From: Scalesia atractyloides
Lineage: Eukaryota > Streptophyta > Magnoliopsida > Asterales > Asteraceae
DNA length: 64,000 bases
Direction of reading: 5' to 3'
Assembly (NCBI GenBank): GCA_947069175.1
Contig: CAMTDV010000023.1
Location: 87,017,563-87,081,562 of the forward strand
The notes beneath the pieces are model-generated. The model was not told where the DNA came from and made no database searches. It saw only the letters and a list, made by a program, of their open reading frames with translations. Below, piece after piece: positions 9,824 to 20,288 of this stretch. A program made the translations under genes and the position numbers. Each line of letters opens with the position of its first letter. The stretch's first letter is position 1.

Positions 9824-12800
9824 GGTGATCAAGTTCACCATTTGAACTTGCACCTTTCTAAATCATAACTCTTCTCCCTCCTCTGGAAGTTCCTAACTGA
9901 AAGGAGCATCCAACATAGTTCTTTTGCACCTTAGGAATCACTGGTAAGTGTTCCTCCTTTGTGCATTTTCGTTTATAGGTTTTTATAGCCAAAAGTGAAG
10001 CGTTTTACGGAAAACGCTTTGACTTTTGGTAAAACCTTATGGTCCAGCCATTGTTCGAAATGAACATAGATAAGTGATCGTAATAAGGTAGGTGTTAATC
10101 CCTATAAAGGGCACCTCCTAAAGATCACATCTGCTAGACCAATTGACGGGTCAATGTTATGTTATTAAAAAGTCAAACAAGCCATTTTTCGGAAAAATCA
10201 TAAATTGATCTTATATATGCTATGTAACCTATTTTGACACTTAAACAAGTTGGTAATAACTATTAGAACAAGTATGAACATGTTCGGCTCGTTAATTTCA
10301 GTTCTAGGGTCGGTTCGCAGCTGGAAGTCGCGAAGTTTGACTTCTGCTTTGACTTTCGATTCTGGACCGATTTAGACTAGTTACCTAAGGATCTAAAGTT
10401 GCATTATGATCGCAATATAATGTAGCATAACCCTCTGAGGTTATTACATGATCATAATTAAAATCCAAGTTTATGCGCAAGTTCCATAATTATGCCATTT
10501 TTGACCAAAATGTCATTTTTGCATAAAACAAGGTTTTAAATGGTAATGAACTTGAAAATGAGTTTTCTACTGATGTAATATTATAAGTAGGATTAATTAG
10601 GATGTTAAACCAAGTTATAAACTGAGTTTTCAAAAAGGTCCTTAAACTATGTCGATAAATGACGATTTTAGCCCTGTTGGCTCATAAATGGTTTTAATCA
10701 ATCTTTTCAAAGTAAATCATTTACCTACTGATATGTTATTAAATAAAATATTTTAAATATTTTAATCTAACTTTAACATCAGTTTTCATTAAACATCGCA
10801 TAAAACGTCATTTTACAACATAAGCGTCATATCGGCGCATAGTATGGTTTTAAACCATATTATTGACCAAGACTTGTTACCTTTTAAAACTTATTTTAAA
10901 CATAATTACAGTAGGTACATGTTATAAACTCAGAATCCCAAATAATTTATAAACTATGTGTAAAATGACCAAAATGCCCTTTCGGTGCATAGTTTGGTCA
11001 TAAAAGTTAATTTACACATACAATTGACATCCTAATGATATTATATCATAAATAAATTATTTTTTTCAGAATACTCATGATCATAAAACTAAAATATATT
11101 CAAGTTCCATTTATACGACATATAATTACCGAAATGGCCTTATAAGGCATAGTTTCGTTTTAAAACCTTAACGGGCATAAAAGTCGATATCCTAATTATA
11201 TCTTAACTTATTTAAAATATAATGACTACAGAACTTGTCCATTTCTTATCCGGTTACCCGTTAACGCTTATAAGCGTACGGTTGGTTATACGTAACTAGT
11301 TTACGAAATTAACCGAAACGGGTTTAACCTTGTCATTTAAATTTCAAAATCCAGAATGTTTATAGTTTACCCATATTATACAAGTCAAGTAATTGAAGGG
11401 ATTAAACTACATTCTATCCGATCATTGTTTAATCAAGCGTTATACGTAATGATCATGTACATTATTCGGTTTATAAGACCGTTAGTATTTAATTGGCTAG
11501 CTTATGCCATAATCCAGACTAGAGCCTTCCCGGTAAATGCTATCTGCACTTGGTACTTTTGTATACGGCTGAGTTATTTAAAAATAAAAGAAGAAGACTA
11601 GCTCAGGTAAATACTCTCGACTTATTTTCCCTATATGGGCTTGGGATACGGTAAATTATTACCGCTTGGTCTGAAATGGGGTCAATCGAATGCCCGTTTG
11701 TGACTAGTACACCCGCATATTCCGTTTTAATCAGTTTTATTTGATAATTTAAACATTAGGGGTTAAATTAACGTGTCCTGGATATCCTCGGCTCAATACA
11801 TTAGTTATTGGCCACGTCCTTAGCGCGGGATGTAGGCATACACCTGACAGACGCTCATATGCAAATTACCCAAGACGTTGGGGATAACTCCTTCGTGAGT
11901 TCGTAAGTGGTGTGTATTTAATCATATCTCTGTTTCTGTACTGGGCCCTGTATGTATTGACAAACATGTGAATCTGATACAAGGTTGCAAGGTCAACTTT
12001 CCCAAGTTAATAAAAGATTTTGTGCCGTTTTGCACTTAAAAACCATTTTAAAGTTTTCAAAATGAGTCAGTTGGGTGTATTTACCAGGGTAAGCTTACGT
12101 ATTGTCCAAAGACTAAACTGCAGGTACAATACGAAATAGGTCGGAAGCTGCTCAGTAGTGAATAAGAGGATCTTGCAAATCCTTAGATCTGCCCTAAAGT
12201 CTGTTTTATATTCTTTCTTGTACATTTTATGATCCGCCTGTGGATCTTCTATTACAAGCTTGTATATTATTTTGCATTTTTGAACATTCGGTTTGTAATA
12301 GTAATTTTACTCCAAGACTTCCATTGTGCCGTGTTTAATTGACAATGATGTTATCAACTTACGTCACGATATTCCCTGCCCGGCCCACCGGTGTATGGAT
12401 ATCGGGTTGGAAATCCGGAGGACAATTTGACCTTAAGTGTGGGGATGGGGAAATTTTCAATTTTTTTTCAAAAATATCTTTGTTTGAAGCGGTCTAAAAA
12501 GCAAAAGTAGCTAAGTTAATGAGGGATGGCATAAACCATGTGGTCTTTTGTCATGGTTAAGTTCATATTAGTAACACGACAGGTATTTAGCGGGTGGTTA
12601 TTTAGGAATAATCTGCCTAAGAAAGTTGCACTTTATACATATCGCATACCATACCTTCTATACGTGAGATTTTGAGCCACTTTTACATATCGTATATTCA
12701 TATATTTCTTTGGTTGAGTGGACCATTAGTCATGTATTGTAGAACTTGCAATTTTTGATACGTTTGAGACCATAGACCGAATATGAGCACAAGAATGATT

Positions 12801-13602
12801 AAGGCATTAGGTAACCCTTTTCATTTTACACCATTTATACATCCTTACCCGAAATCAATTCCTTAGTCGCCAATCTTGAGCCTAAACCTTTCGTTTGACC
12901 AACCCATTTAGCCTTTGACCGTTGAACCTTTTATTTTTAACCCGTGTGATGAAAACTTGATTTTAGGATTAGTAGTGTTGAAAAAAAATTAAAAAAAAAT
13001 AAAAATAAAAATATTTAGAAAAGATCATGAAAAGAAGAACATAATATAGTTAAGAAAAGAAAAAAATATATATATTGGTAGTTTGTTGAACAAAAGGTGA
13101 AAGCTTTTGCCTCTTAGTCGTAGTTGGTTGTGTTAGAGTAGTTGTTTTGTAATAAAAATCGAGTTTTCATCACCTTAGCCACTTTCATAATATCTTATTC
13201 AATACCTTTAGCCTAGCCCCGCTACAACCCATTCAAGACCTTTTGACTTGTGCTTAGTATTTGTGTTTGGTGGTGGAGGATGATTGAGTTGCAAGCCTAT
13301 GCGGGTACGTGTTCTAATCGGTTTGATTGATTATATTAAAGTGCTAGTGCATCATTCATTAGCCAACTCTTAAACCAAGTGGAGAGAACATTGTGAGAGG
13401 TATGTATGATTTGTGAGTTTCAAGGGCGGGTTGATCTTGGATAATCATCTTTATGTGATTAATCACTTTATTGCTAAATGTTTGAAAAATTGTTAAGAAC
13501 CGGGCATGACAATAGACCTTAGTTTACTTCTCAAGACTGGGATGTGTGTTTCTCGTTCGACCCACGTGAAAGTGAAAAACATATTTGCTTGAGAGCAAGC
13601 AA

Positions 13603-13617
13603 AAGACAAGTGTGGGA
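13603..13617 (+). other. Polypurine tract of Athila/Tat-like element
   Basis: AAGACAAGTGTGGGA follows ttgagagcaagcaa and directly precedes TGTGATAC. This arrangement is typical of the PPT-LTR junction of Athila/Tat elements. Confidence 0.65.
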
Positions 13618-15010
13618 TGTGATACATGGTCGAAAACCGAAGATGAATCGTATTTAAGTTTATGTTTTTACATGACTTTTGGTTTCGAATGGCCTACTTT
13701 TGATTAGAATTGTGTTTTGCAGGTCTAATAGAGTTTAAGGAGCTATTTGGGAGCTTTACAAAGCATCGGGGAGCGAACGGGATCAACCGAGAATTGGAAA
13801 TGAAGAAAACGGAAACCAAGAGTTGGGCTTAGCGTCGCCGACGGCAAAATGGGTCGTCGGCGACACCCCTTGGTCATTCGCGTCGGCCAGAAACTCACGT
13901 AGACAGCTTATTAAGGCGTCGACCAGAAAACGGAAAATCTAGAGGGCGTCGCCGACGCCCTGTTTGGCCGTCGCCAACGCCCTCCAGAAAGTGCTATCGC
14001 TGAATTTTGTTTGTTGAGTGTTTTGAACAAGTTATAACCACTTTTTGGGTTTTTCGAAAGGAGTTACGTATTTTTGAGCCTTGAAACACCTTTTGGGAGC
14101 CAAGAACACCAAAATCTTGATCCCACATCGTATCCAATCGATTCTATCATCCGAAATCATCATCCATCTTCACCTCCACAACCCTAATCATCATCTTCTC
14201 CATCCTTCCGCCAATCCATTGTCCTAATCATCCACCATAAACCCTAATCTTCATCATATTCAATCTCAAGGTTTCAAGATGTTCGTAATCAAGCTCTAAT
14301 ATATCGTTGATCGTGCACCGTTCACCATGAGCGGCTAATTCTTGAGGGATTCACCCCGGTGAAAATTTTTGTAAGGATTTGTAGGGTTTATTATTTGTTT
14401 AGAATTTGGTTTGTGACTAATTGAATTACATTTGAACAATTGATAATAGTCTTACTTTTGTATTGAATTCATGAATTGTTGAGTGAATTATGAAATTTGA
14501 CTTCGTGAAATGAATATGCGTATTTATGCCTTGTCTTTGATAGGATTTAGTTGTCCAAGGCAATGAAGTGTATTGTGGTCCGTTGTCTATAATGTCGATA
14601 GCAATTGGCACCTAAACCTTGTGATTCTAAGCCGTTAATGATCCAATTCAATTAAATCAAGCTAAAACGTGTTGTAACCCTAGGTCCTACAATTGTTGAA
14701 CCGGGTGTGATCCTTGTTTCTCATCTTGTTATACTCAATCAATTAAGTTTATTGCAATTGTGTAAATTTTCATAGTTAAGTAATACAAACCAAATTTGTC
14801 GAATCTTTCCAACATTCATTCAAAGAACCAAATATTTAAACAATCAACTTAGCAAACTTCATAATTTGTGACAACAACCATTAAGAATCAAGTGCATCCA
14901 TCGCAAACCACAAACTCTTCGTGGTTCGACCCCTTACTACCACTAGCACATTGTTAAGGGTAATTAGGGCTATATATATTATCTTTGACCGGGGCGCGAC
15001 ATTCCGATCA
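13618..15010 (+). repeat. 3' LTR of Athila/Tat-like element, about 1.39 kb
   Basis: Starts TGTGATACATGG after the PPT and ends CCGATCA at 15010, after which a copia gag begins. Near the end, cttcgtggttcgacccctta is a phrase typical of Athila LTR ends. The stretch 13826-13985 is GC-rich with repeated GGCGTCGCCGACGCC-like inverted motifs. The last three bases supply the stop codon that closes the adjoining copia gag frame. Confidence 0.6.
13826..13985. repeat. GC-rich cluster of GGCGTCGCCGACGCC-like inverted motifs
   Basis: At 13945-13959 GGCGTCG and CGACGCC flank a single C. Related forms occur near 13832-13866 (GCGTCGCCGACGGC, GTCGTCGGCGACAC) and at 13967-13982. The cluster stands out from the AT-rich surroundings and is dense in CG sites. 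Its role is unknown. Confidence 0.7.
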
Positions 15011-15733
15011 GTTCTTAGAACTGGAAGGCGCACTTGTATTAGGATTGGGCTTTTGGACTTTAGAAACATCCTTCCTTGGATAAGTGTTCTTCCTCTTCTT
15101 AGAGCTGGAGGTAGTAAAGTGTGCAACATCAGTAGTTCGATCCATCTTCATATGCTTCTCCTCCTGCACGCACATGGTGATCAGCTCACTCATCGACAAT
15201 TTCTCTTTCTGAGTGTTGTAATTGATCTTGAATGCTTCATAGGACGAAGGAAGCGAAGTCATGATGAAATGAACAAGAAAACCATCACTAATCGCCATGT
15301 CTAATCCCTTGAGCTTATGGGCCATGTCATTCATCATCATGATGTGTTCACAAATGGCGCTCCACCCATCATACTTAGTAGTCACCAGCTTGAGGATAAG
15401 AGTACTAGCGTGTGCTTTAGACGTTCCCTTGAACTGCTCCTCCATAGAATCCAAGTAGGTTTTAGCATCTTCAGATGCAGGAATGGCTCCTCGAATTGCA
15501 TTGCTTATGGACTGCTTCATGAATATGAGAGACATGCGGTTACACCTTGTCCATTTTTCATTAGCCAGCTGCTCAGCAGTGGTACTCTGAGGAGCAAGGT
15601 CTTCAGGCTTATTCTCTCTTAGAGCGTAATCGAAATCCAGAAAAGCAATAGTAAGCATGAGAGAGTCTTTCCATGCAGGAAAGTTATCACCAGTCAATGG
15701 TGGAATCCGCAATTGGGCGCTGATAGTGGAAAT
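15011..15733 (-). pseudogene. gag: copia-1 gag (UBN2-type), truncated at C-terminus
   Basis: A 234-residue frame with the hallmarks of plant copia gag: LRIPPLTGDNFPAWKDSL at the start, KWTRCNRMSLIFMKQSIS, EQFKGTSKAHASTLI, then FLVHFIMTSLPSSYEAFKIN and ELITMCVQEEKHMK. A basic linker follows and the frame ends where the sequence joins the Athila-like LTR, so the zinc knuckle and pol are gone. The codon that should start the protein upstream of the Ile-Pro-Pro motif reads ATT (15731-15733 on the minus strand) where the family usually has ATG, so I infer loss of the start codon. The frame is otherwise uninterrupted, so this gag is better preserved than the Ty3 ones. Confidence 0.87.
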
Positions 15734-16960
15734 AATATGAGCAAATTATGATACTAAGAAAAGAAGTCTTAATGTGATCTAAGGGCAAGTTACACTAAGG
15801 CAGGCATAAGTAATAACCATTTTAATTATGAAGCTGTGATATTGTTTATTACTAACATCAAAATAATAGACTTAGTTAAAATTCTATTTAAATGAAGACA
15901 ATTCAACTTTGGCCAGAAGTGAAATCATCTAAGTATGTGTGCAAAGTAATTGTGACAAATCAGCTTTGGCCAGAAATGAAACAACCACTTTAATTATGCA
16001 CTTGTTAAGTATGCTAGACATGAATGAATTAGATCAGCTTTGGCCAGAAATAAGACATTTACGTATATAACGCACAATTAACATAGCTTTTGTAATGCTT
16101 GAACAATAAATAGGTGAATCAAATCACCTTTGGGCATAAGTGATACATCAGAAGCTCATTCAAGTTAAGCTATTTTGGTTTGGCAAAAAGTTATCTTATT
16201 ATAATTAATTAAGTATTTAAAAACCATTTATTTAATAGCAAACCCCCTGTATCTCGGATGAGTCTTAAATTAGTCCGAGATGGTCATCTCGGATAAGTTT
16301 CGGATTAGTCCGAGTTAGTCATCTCGGATGAGACTCTGATTAGTCCGAGTTGGTCATCTCAGATGAGACTCTGATTAGTCCGAGTTGGTTATCTCGGATG
16401 AGTTTCTGATTAGTCTGAGATGGGCATCTCGGATGGGTCTCGGATCCATTTAAAACTTATCCTGCAAGATTTCGAAATCTCTAATCATGGCAGTTAGTTG
16501 TGAGAAGTTTTGAAATTCGAAAATTAAGGAATTATGGGATTAGTTTTCCTATTTTAATGCTGATCTAAGTATATCAAATATTTCGAAAATAATATACGTT
16601 TATGTTATAACAGAATTCAAAAATTTAATTAAATAAAAATAGATCAAAGCTGGGAAAACACTTAATAATCCACATTTAACTCCAAAATATAGGATATTTT
16701 CGAATTTCATAAGAACATAATGATGAACCCTAAAATATAAAACCAAATTCTGGAACCCGAAATCTGTATATTTTAGCATATTAATGTGATTTCGGAACAA
16801 TGGTTATCTCGGATGTGATTAAACATCCATTAAAAAGAAAATACAAATTTTAATTCACAATTATGTGATTTCGGATTATTATTAGGTTTTCAAAATTCTG
16901 TTTTCCAGATTTTTAATCCTAGAATAATGGATTCAAAACAGAACTGATTTATCAACATAT
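15734..16960 (-). other. copia-1 leader, noncoding, with two repeat families
   Basis: Between primer site and gag. It holds about four spaced copies of a segment containing tttggccagaaatgaaa (near 15908, 15965, 16039 and a diverged 16128) and the 35-bp array listed separately. No reading frame is convincing. A leader of about 1.2 kb is long for copia elements. Confidence 0.6.
16251..16445 (-). repeat. 35-bp tandem repeat x about 5.5 in copia-1 leader
   Basis: The unit atctcggatgagtctgatta plus gtccgagttggtc starts near 16251, 16285, 16321, 16356, 16391 and 16426. Each unit carries CTCGGA and TCCGAG, inverse complements of each other, so each copy can form a short hairpin around the ATTAGT region. 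Confidence 0.88.
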
Positions 16961-16972
16961 GCTCTGATACCA
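16961..16972 (-). other. Primer binding site of copia-1
   Basis: The minus strand reads TGGTATCAGAGC, a perfect match to the complement of the initiator tRNA-Met 3' end. It lies two bases from the LTR end. Confidence 0.88.
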
Positions 16973-16974
16973 CA

Positions 16975-17419
16975 TGTTGATCAGTCCTGTTTAAACATAA
17001 TGGAAAACATGAATAAAATACCTGTGACGACAGACAAGCCAGCAGAGAATCCAGTCAAAGACGCAGCCATGGAGTTCGACATCTTTATCAGTATGATCTG
17101 TTCATCCTTAGGGTGTAAGATTATGATGGTAAGAACCGAACTAGGGATCAATTCGGATTAGGTTATGGAGGGAGAGGTTGGTGTCGGCTTTGATGATAAT
17201 GATGTTATTGTGAATGTCTAACCCTAAACCTCTCTAATCATCTACTTATATATACACCCAAAAGGAAACCCTAATTAGTTAATAAGGGTAATATGGTCCA
17301 TCAACAATTACCAGGTAATATATAATAGGATTAATATATTTTGATGTAATATAATATAAATGATTATAATGACTACATGATTAAATATTATAAATAATAT
17401 ATTTAATCTTATAGTCACA
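16975..17419 (-). repeat. 5' LTR of copia-1, about 445 bp
   Basis: In + orientation it starts TGTTGATCAG next to the primer site and probably ends TATAGTCACA at 17419. In element orientation it therefore runs TGTGACTATA to CTGATCAACA. The far end is set only by the TG..CA rule, because the second LTR is not in the window. Confidence 0.6.
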
Positions 17420-17522
17420 GGTTAGGTTGTTGTTAGTGCTAGTACATATTCAGGGTCATCAGGATTTAACCGACTTTCTTCTCTTTGTTGGTTGCCCAAC
17501 TATTCCTAGAAGAACCACTGGT

Positions 17523-18313
17523 TTACTGGAATCTACTGGTTTTCGTGAAACTAATGGTTTTTTTTGTTAGATAGTTTACCAGCAGTTTTGACCTCCCACT
17601 TAATCCTGGGTAAGTCCTACTAGTCCTTTTGTAAAAATTATTAGCTCTTATACTGAGTAGGGCTACCTGGTGCAATATGTCCATCTCCTCTAAGTCAGTT
17701 GGCTCTATGTGCTTAAAATCTTCAAGTACAAATGACAAATTGCTAGGGACATGATAGTCATCGTTTGCTGCAAAAGCATAACTCATGGAATGTTGATCAG
17801 AGTTGATTCCTGATATGTTAAGAAAGTGATCAAAACTCTGATCATTTCCCATTCCATCTGATAAACCTTCCTGACTCAAAAGTGTTGTGTTACAAAAAAT
17901 GTAACTCTCAGACACCTTTCCAGTTTCCTTGAGCCTTTTCTTTTGGACAAGCTCCCTCTCAAATTTTAGGAGCTTTCCATGGAGCTGAGTTAGGCTCATG
18001 TCCATGAAATCTCGGGATGTTCACATCACTATAGCAACAGCCAAAACCATGATACTAAAGGCTTTACATCTAGCTAAACTTTTTTTATAATCTTGCTCAA
18101 AGTAGTTCTCAGCTTCTTTGGCTCAAACACATTTGGGTTCTTGGCACTAGGTACCATTGGAATATGGGGCACGTATACAACGGACTTCCAAGACCCTGTA
18201 TTTTGTTGACCAAGATTTTGACCCATCCTATGTTGCCTGATGTTAAATTCGGATCTGACAAGTATAGGTGGTTTATTACTGAAGCCAGTACTGTGGAAAT
18301 CATTTTGTGCCAT
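17523..18313 (-). pseudogene. gag: copia-2 gag, broken
   Basis: Two minus-strand frames: 18313-18074 (79 residues, NDFHSTGFSNKPPILVRSEF, matching the opening of one group of plant copia gag) and 18005-17523 (160 residues, SLTQLHGKLLKFERELVQK, later DLEEMDILHQVALLSIRANN with FYKRTSRTYPG). These resemble the N-terminal and middle gag segments of copia elements. Between them (about 18073-18006) are stops, and a large central part of gag seems deleted, since the two segments are normally further apart. No zinc knuckle remains before the junction at 17420. Confidence 0.65.
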
Positions 18314-18464
18314 TTTCTCTTGTTCTGTATCAGAAAAACAAAGTACGTGAAATACGCTATTTAGTTCTTCCCTTTACAACTCTAAGCTACGAACAGTATT
18401 GGATCTTTGTTGAGTTGATCTTTATATGTTAAACTGATTATGAAATCAAGTTTAACATGACCAA

Positions 18465-18476
18465 GCTCTGATACCA
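18465..18476 (-). other. Primer binding site of copia-2
   Basis: The minus strand reads TGGTATCAGAGC, complementary to initiator tRNA-Met, two bases from the LTR end at 18479. Confidence 0.85.
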
Positions 18477-18478
18477 AT

Positions 18479-18803
18479 TGTTAGGTCCGAGTTTACAAGG
18501 TTTGTGATTACAAAACAACTTAAGCTCAAAATAATATTAAATTGTATAAGTAAAGATAAACAGTCACAAATGAGAAGTCATCATCAACGGTTATTTCTCA
18601 ATTATAATCCATTGATTACAAATGTTTTACAAAAGGTTGACTCTACAGACTCCCCCTCAGCCGATCACTTTACAAATATGTTCGTACAAGAGAAAAGGTG
18701 ACATGTGTCATAAATAGATCACTAATATGTGTGATCTATTTATACTAAGTACGAAACCTTTTTGTGTGATTGGCTGGCATCACCCTAATAGTGACATCTA
18801 ACA
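18479..18803 (-). repeat. 5' LTR of copia-2, about 325 bp (outer end provisional)
   Basis: In + orientation it begins TGTTAGGTCC. CATCTAACA at 18795-18803 gives a matching TGTTAG..CTAACA pair. On the minus strand TATAAATA (18744-18737) is a plausible promoter, though only about 60 bases from the proposed LTR start, which is short. The LTR may extend further right. Confidence 0.45.
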
Positions 18804-20288
18804 TTACTTGATCATGTTTGATTTTTGATATTATCTTTTCTTTTGTAGGTTAAATAGTAGAGTGTCACCTAAAGTACTCATGAGATGGAGAGTGTCGCCT
18901 AACATTGATAGTGGCGCTTGAGATGGAGAGTGACACCTGAGAGAGTGACGGGTACGCCCACGGGTCAGCTAGCAAGTTGACACATCATCATCTTCTTCAA
19001 TGAATAAGCTAGTACCGCCAAATTATCTAAGTACGCCAAATTTATCTAAGTACCGCCAAATTCATCTGTTGTTAAAACCTCTTTTCTATAAACAACATAG
19101 AAATCACATTAATTAGTTCATAAACAAACCAATTGCTCAAATACATCAACAAAACACTTTGAAATCATTTTCTTAATAATTTTTCACCAAAACATCAACC
19201 AATTTTAACTGTTTTAGATCAAAAATTTGAAAATTTTTATAAACTTTGAAACTTTTTTCAAAACCCAAAAACTTCAAACAATAAAGTGCATCTTGGATCT
19301 TATACCAAATTGTAAGTTATAAAATTCGATCTTTCAAAGCATATGATGTTTCTCAATAATAATTAGTCTGAAACTGTCAATTAATTTGATGTTTGACTAG
19401 ATAATGATAGAAAACTAAGAAAAATTTAAGCATAATAATGAACACGTTGATAAATGTTTGATTATAGTCGAAATGATTTACAATAAGTTTTGGACTTTGC
19501 TAATACGCTCAAAACACACACATAATGGTGGATAAAATTAATCAAAATCCTATCCCATAATGAAATCAAAATAACTATTTATTAGCCTCATCTTAGGGCA
19601 CACACGTAACTGGAGGCATGTACATGGCCGTAAGTGACAGTGGCGTGATCGTCACCAGAACGACGCATGCCATTATCATGACGCCTCTCACTAGGTGCCA
19701 CTAAAGTGCCACCCGCCAAGAGTGTCACCCGCCACTAGAGACTAGCTAGCTACATACTAAGACACCAAAAACCAAGCGATACAAGTTTATCCAGGCATCA
19801 CTCTAGGAGTGTCACCCGCCACTAGAGTGATGGTTGCAACTGATCTAGCTACATACTAAGACACCAAATGCCAAGCTATACAAGTTTATCCAGGCGTCAG
19901 TCAAGTGACGCCCATAACAAAATCTCTTAAGCACAATCTTCAGTTCTTCATGTCTTCGACTGATAAACAGTATAGAACAATCTTTTAGGTTCCAACAATC
20001 TCTCTTGGGACTGTTACATACCTTCAAGTCTTCGAACAACAATCGGTATACCACATTCTTATAGGTTCCAATAGCTTCTAACTCCACCAGGAGATATTTC
20101 CATCCTTTCCACGGGAAAGAGTACTTCGTTGCTTAGAGAAGTGCTGATGACTTATGAGGGAGTTTGGTATTGTTGCACATTTTGTGATGACAATTCAACT
20201 CTCGGTCCATCGGATTTGGGAAAATCACTACCTGGCTTAGTTCCATACATAAAGCTAGAAGTAGATTGAGTAGATTTAGGAAGAGGAT
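18804..20288. other. Repeat-rich noncoding region between copia-2 and element A
   Basis: No gene seen. From 18870 to 19080 several short motifs recur (gagagtgtcgcctaacatt, agtaccgccaaat). At 19720-19806 and 19808-19900 there are two tandem copies of a unit containing gtgtcacccgccactagag, ctagctacatactaagacac and acaagtttatccaggc. Near 19930-20090 a phrase about ttcttcatgtcttcgac and ataggttcca is partly repeated. This could be the outer part of a larger copia-2 LTR or another decayed element. Confidence 0.4.

Larger units (their letters stand above)
1..12424 (+). mobile_element. Ty3 chromovirus (Tekay-like) LTR retrotransposon T1, left end outside window
   Basis: The order is LTR, tRNA-iMet primer site, extra ORF, two tandem arrays, gag, zinc knuckles, protease, reverse transcriptase, RNase H, integrase, chromodomain-type tail, polypurine tract, LTR. 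Domain order RT-RH-INT defines Ty3. The integrase tail with a GPEYTWE motif followed by KYPHLF points to the Tekay/Del group. Position 1 aligns with about 10649 in the right LTR, so roughly 1.7 kb of the left LTR is missing and a complete copy would be near 14 kb. Internal stops, frameshifts and a changed RT catalytic residue show it is dead. It appears to sit inside the Athila-like element on its right. The exact right end, 12418 to 12424, is uncertain. Confidence 0.9.
8969..12424 (+). repeat. 3' LTR of T1, about 3.45 kb
   Basis: Begins TTTAACACCCTG, apparently a changed TGTAACACCC, straight after the polypurine tract. The part from about 10649 matches the left LTR. The right end is worn: the left copy ends CCGGGGTGTGACA, here CCGGAGGACA. 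The LTR includes a 40-bp tandem array (9079-9320), a TATA box at 9816-9823 and a CG-rich patch near 9600-9660. U3 would be about 850 bp, with R and U5 making up the rest. No host gene is seen. The small ORFs at 9586-9805 are accidental. Confidence 0.9.
12425..15010 (+). mobile_element. Athila/Tat-type LTR retrotransposon, 3' portion only
   Basis: The sequence opens with atttgaccttaagtgtgggg, a phrase I recognise from the region downstream of gag-pol in Athila/Tat elements. It ends with a polypurine tract and a 3' LTR. No gag, pol or env-like frame is present in 12425-13617, which is AT-rich noncoding spacer with A-rich runs near 12980-13070. The left part was probably separated by insertion of T1 and lies outside the window. 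The lineage call rests on remembered junction phrases. Confidence 0.6.
15011..17419 (-). mobile_element. Ty1/copia element copia-1, 5' part (gag, leader, 5' LTR)
   Basis: On the minus strand: LTR (17419 to 16975), tRNA-iMet primer site, leader with repeats, then a copia-type gag cut off at 15011 where the Athila-like LTR ends. Pol and the other LTR are missing, probably displaced beyond the left window edge by nested insertion. The right neighbour 17420 onward is another copia element, so copia-1 may have inserted into it. The first 5 bases to the right are GGTTA; the matching duplicate would lie outside the window. Confidence 0.75.
17420..18803 (-). mobile_element. Ty1/copia element copia-2, 5' part (gag, 5' LTR)
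   Basis: A second minus-strand copia element: LTR (18803 to 18479), tRNA-iMet primer site and an early gag frame with stops. It is cut at 17420 by the copia-1 LTR. The rest probably lies left of the window behind the nested stack. Confidence 0.65.

Noticed and set aside
12425..13617. Envelope-like ORF expected in some Athila elements
   Set aside because: No open frame or membrane segment is visible in this stretch.
14881..15304. Frames of 82 and 127 residues over the Athila-copia junction
   Set aside because: They cross an element junction and overlap the copia gag on the other strand.
16251..16445. CRISPR array
   Set aside because: The 35-bp units are contiguous with no unique spacers, and the setting is a plant retroelement.
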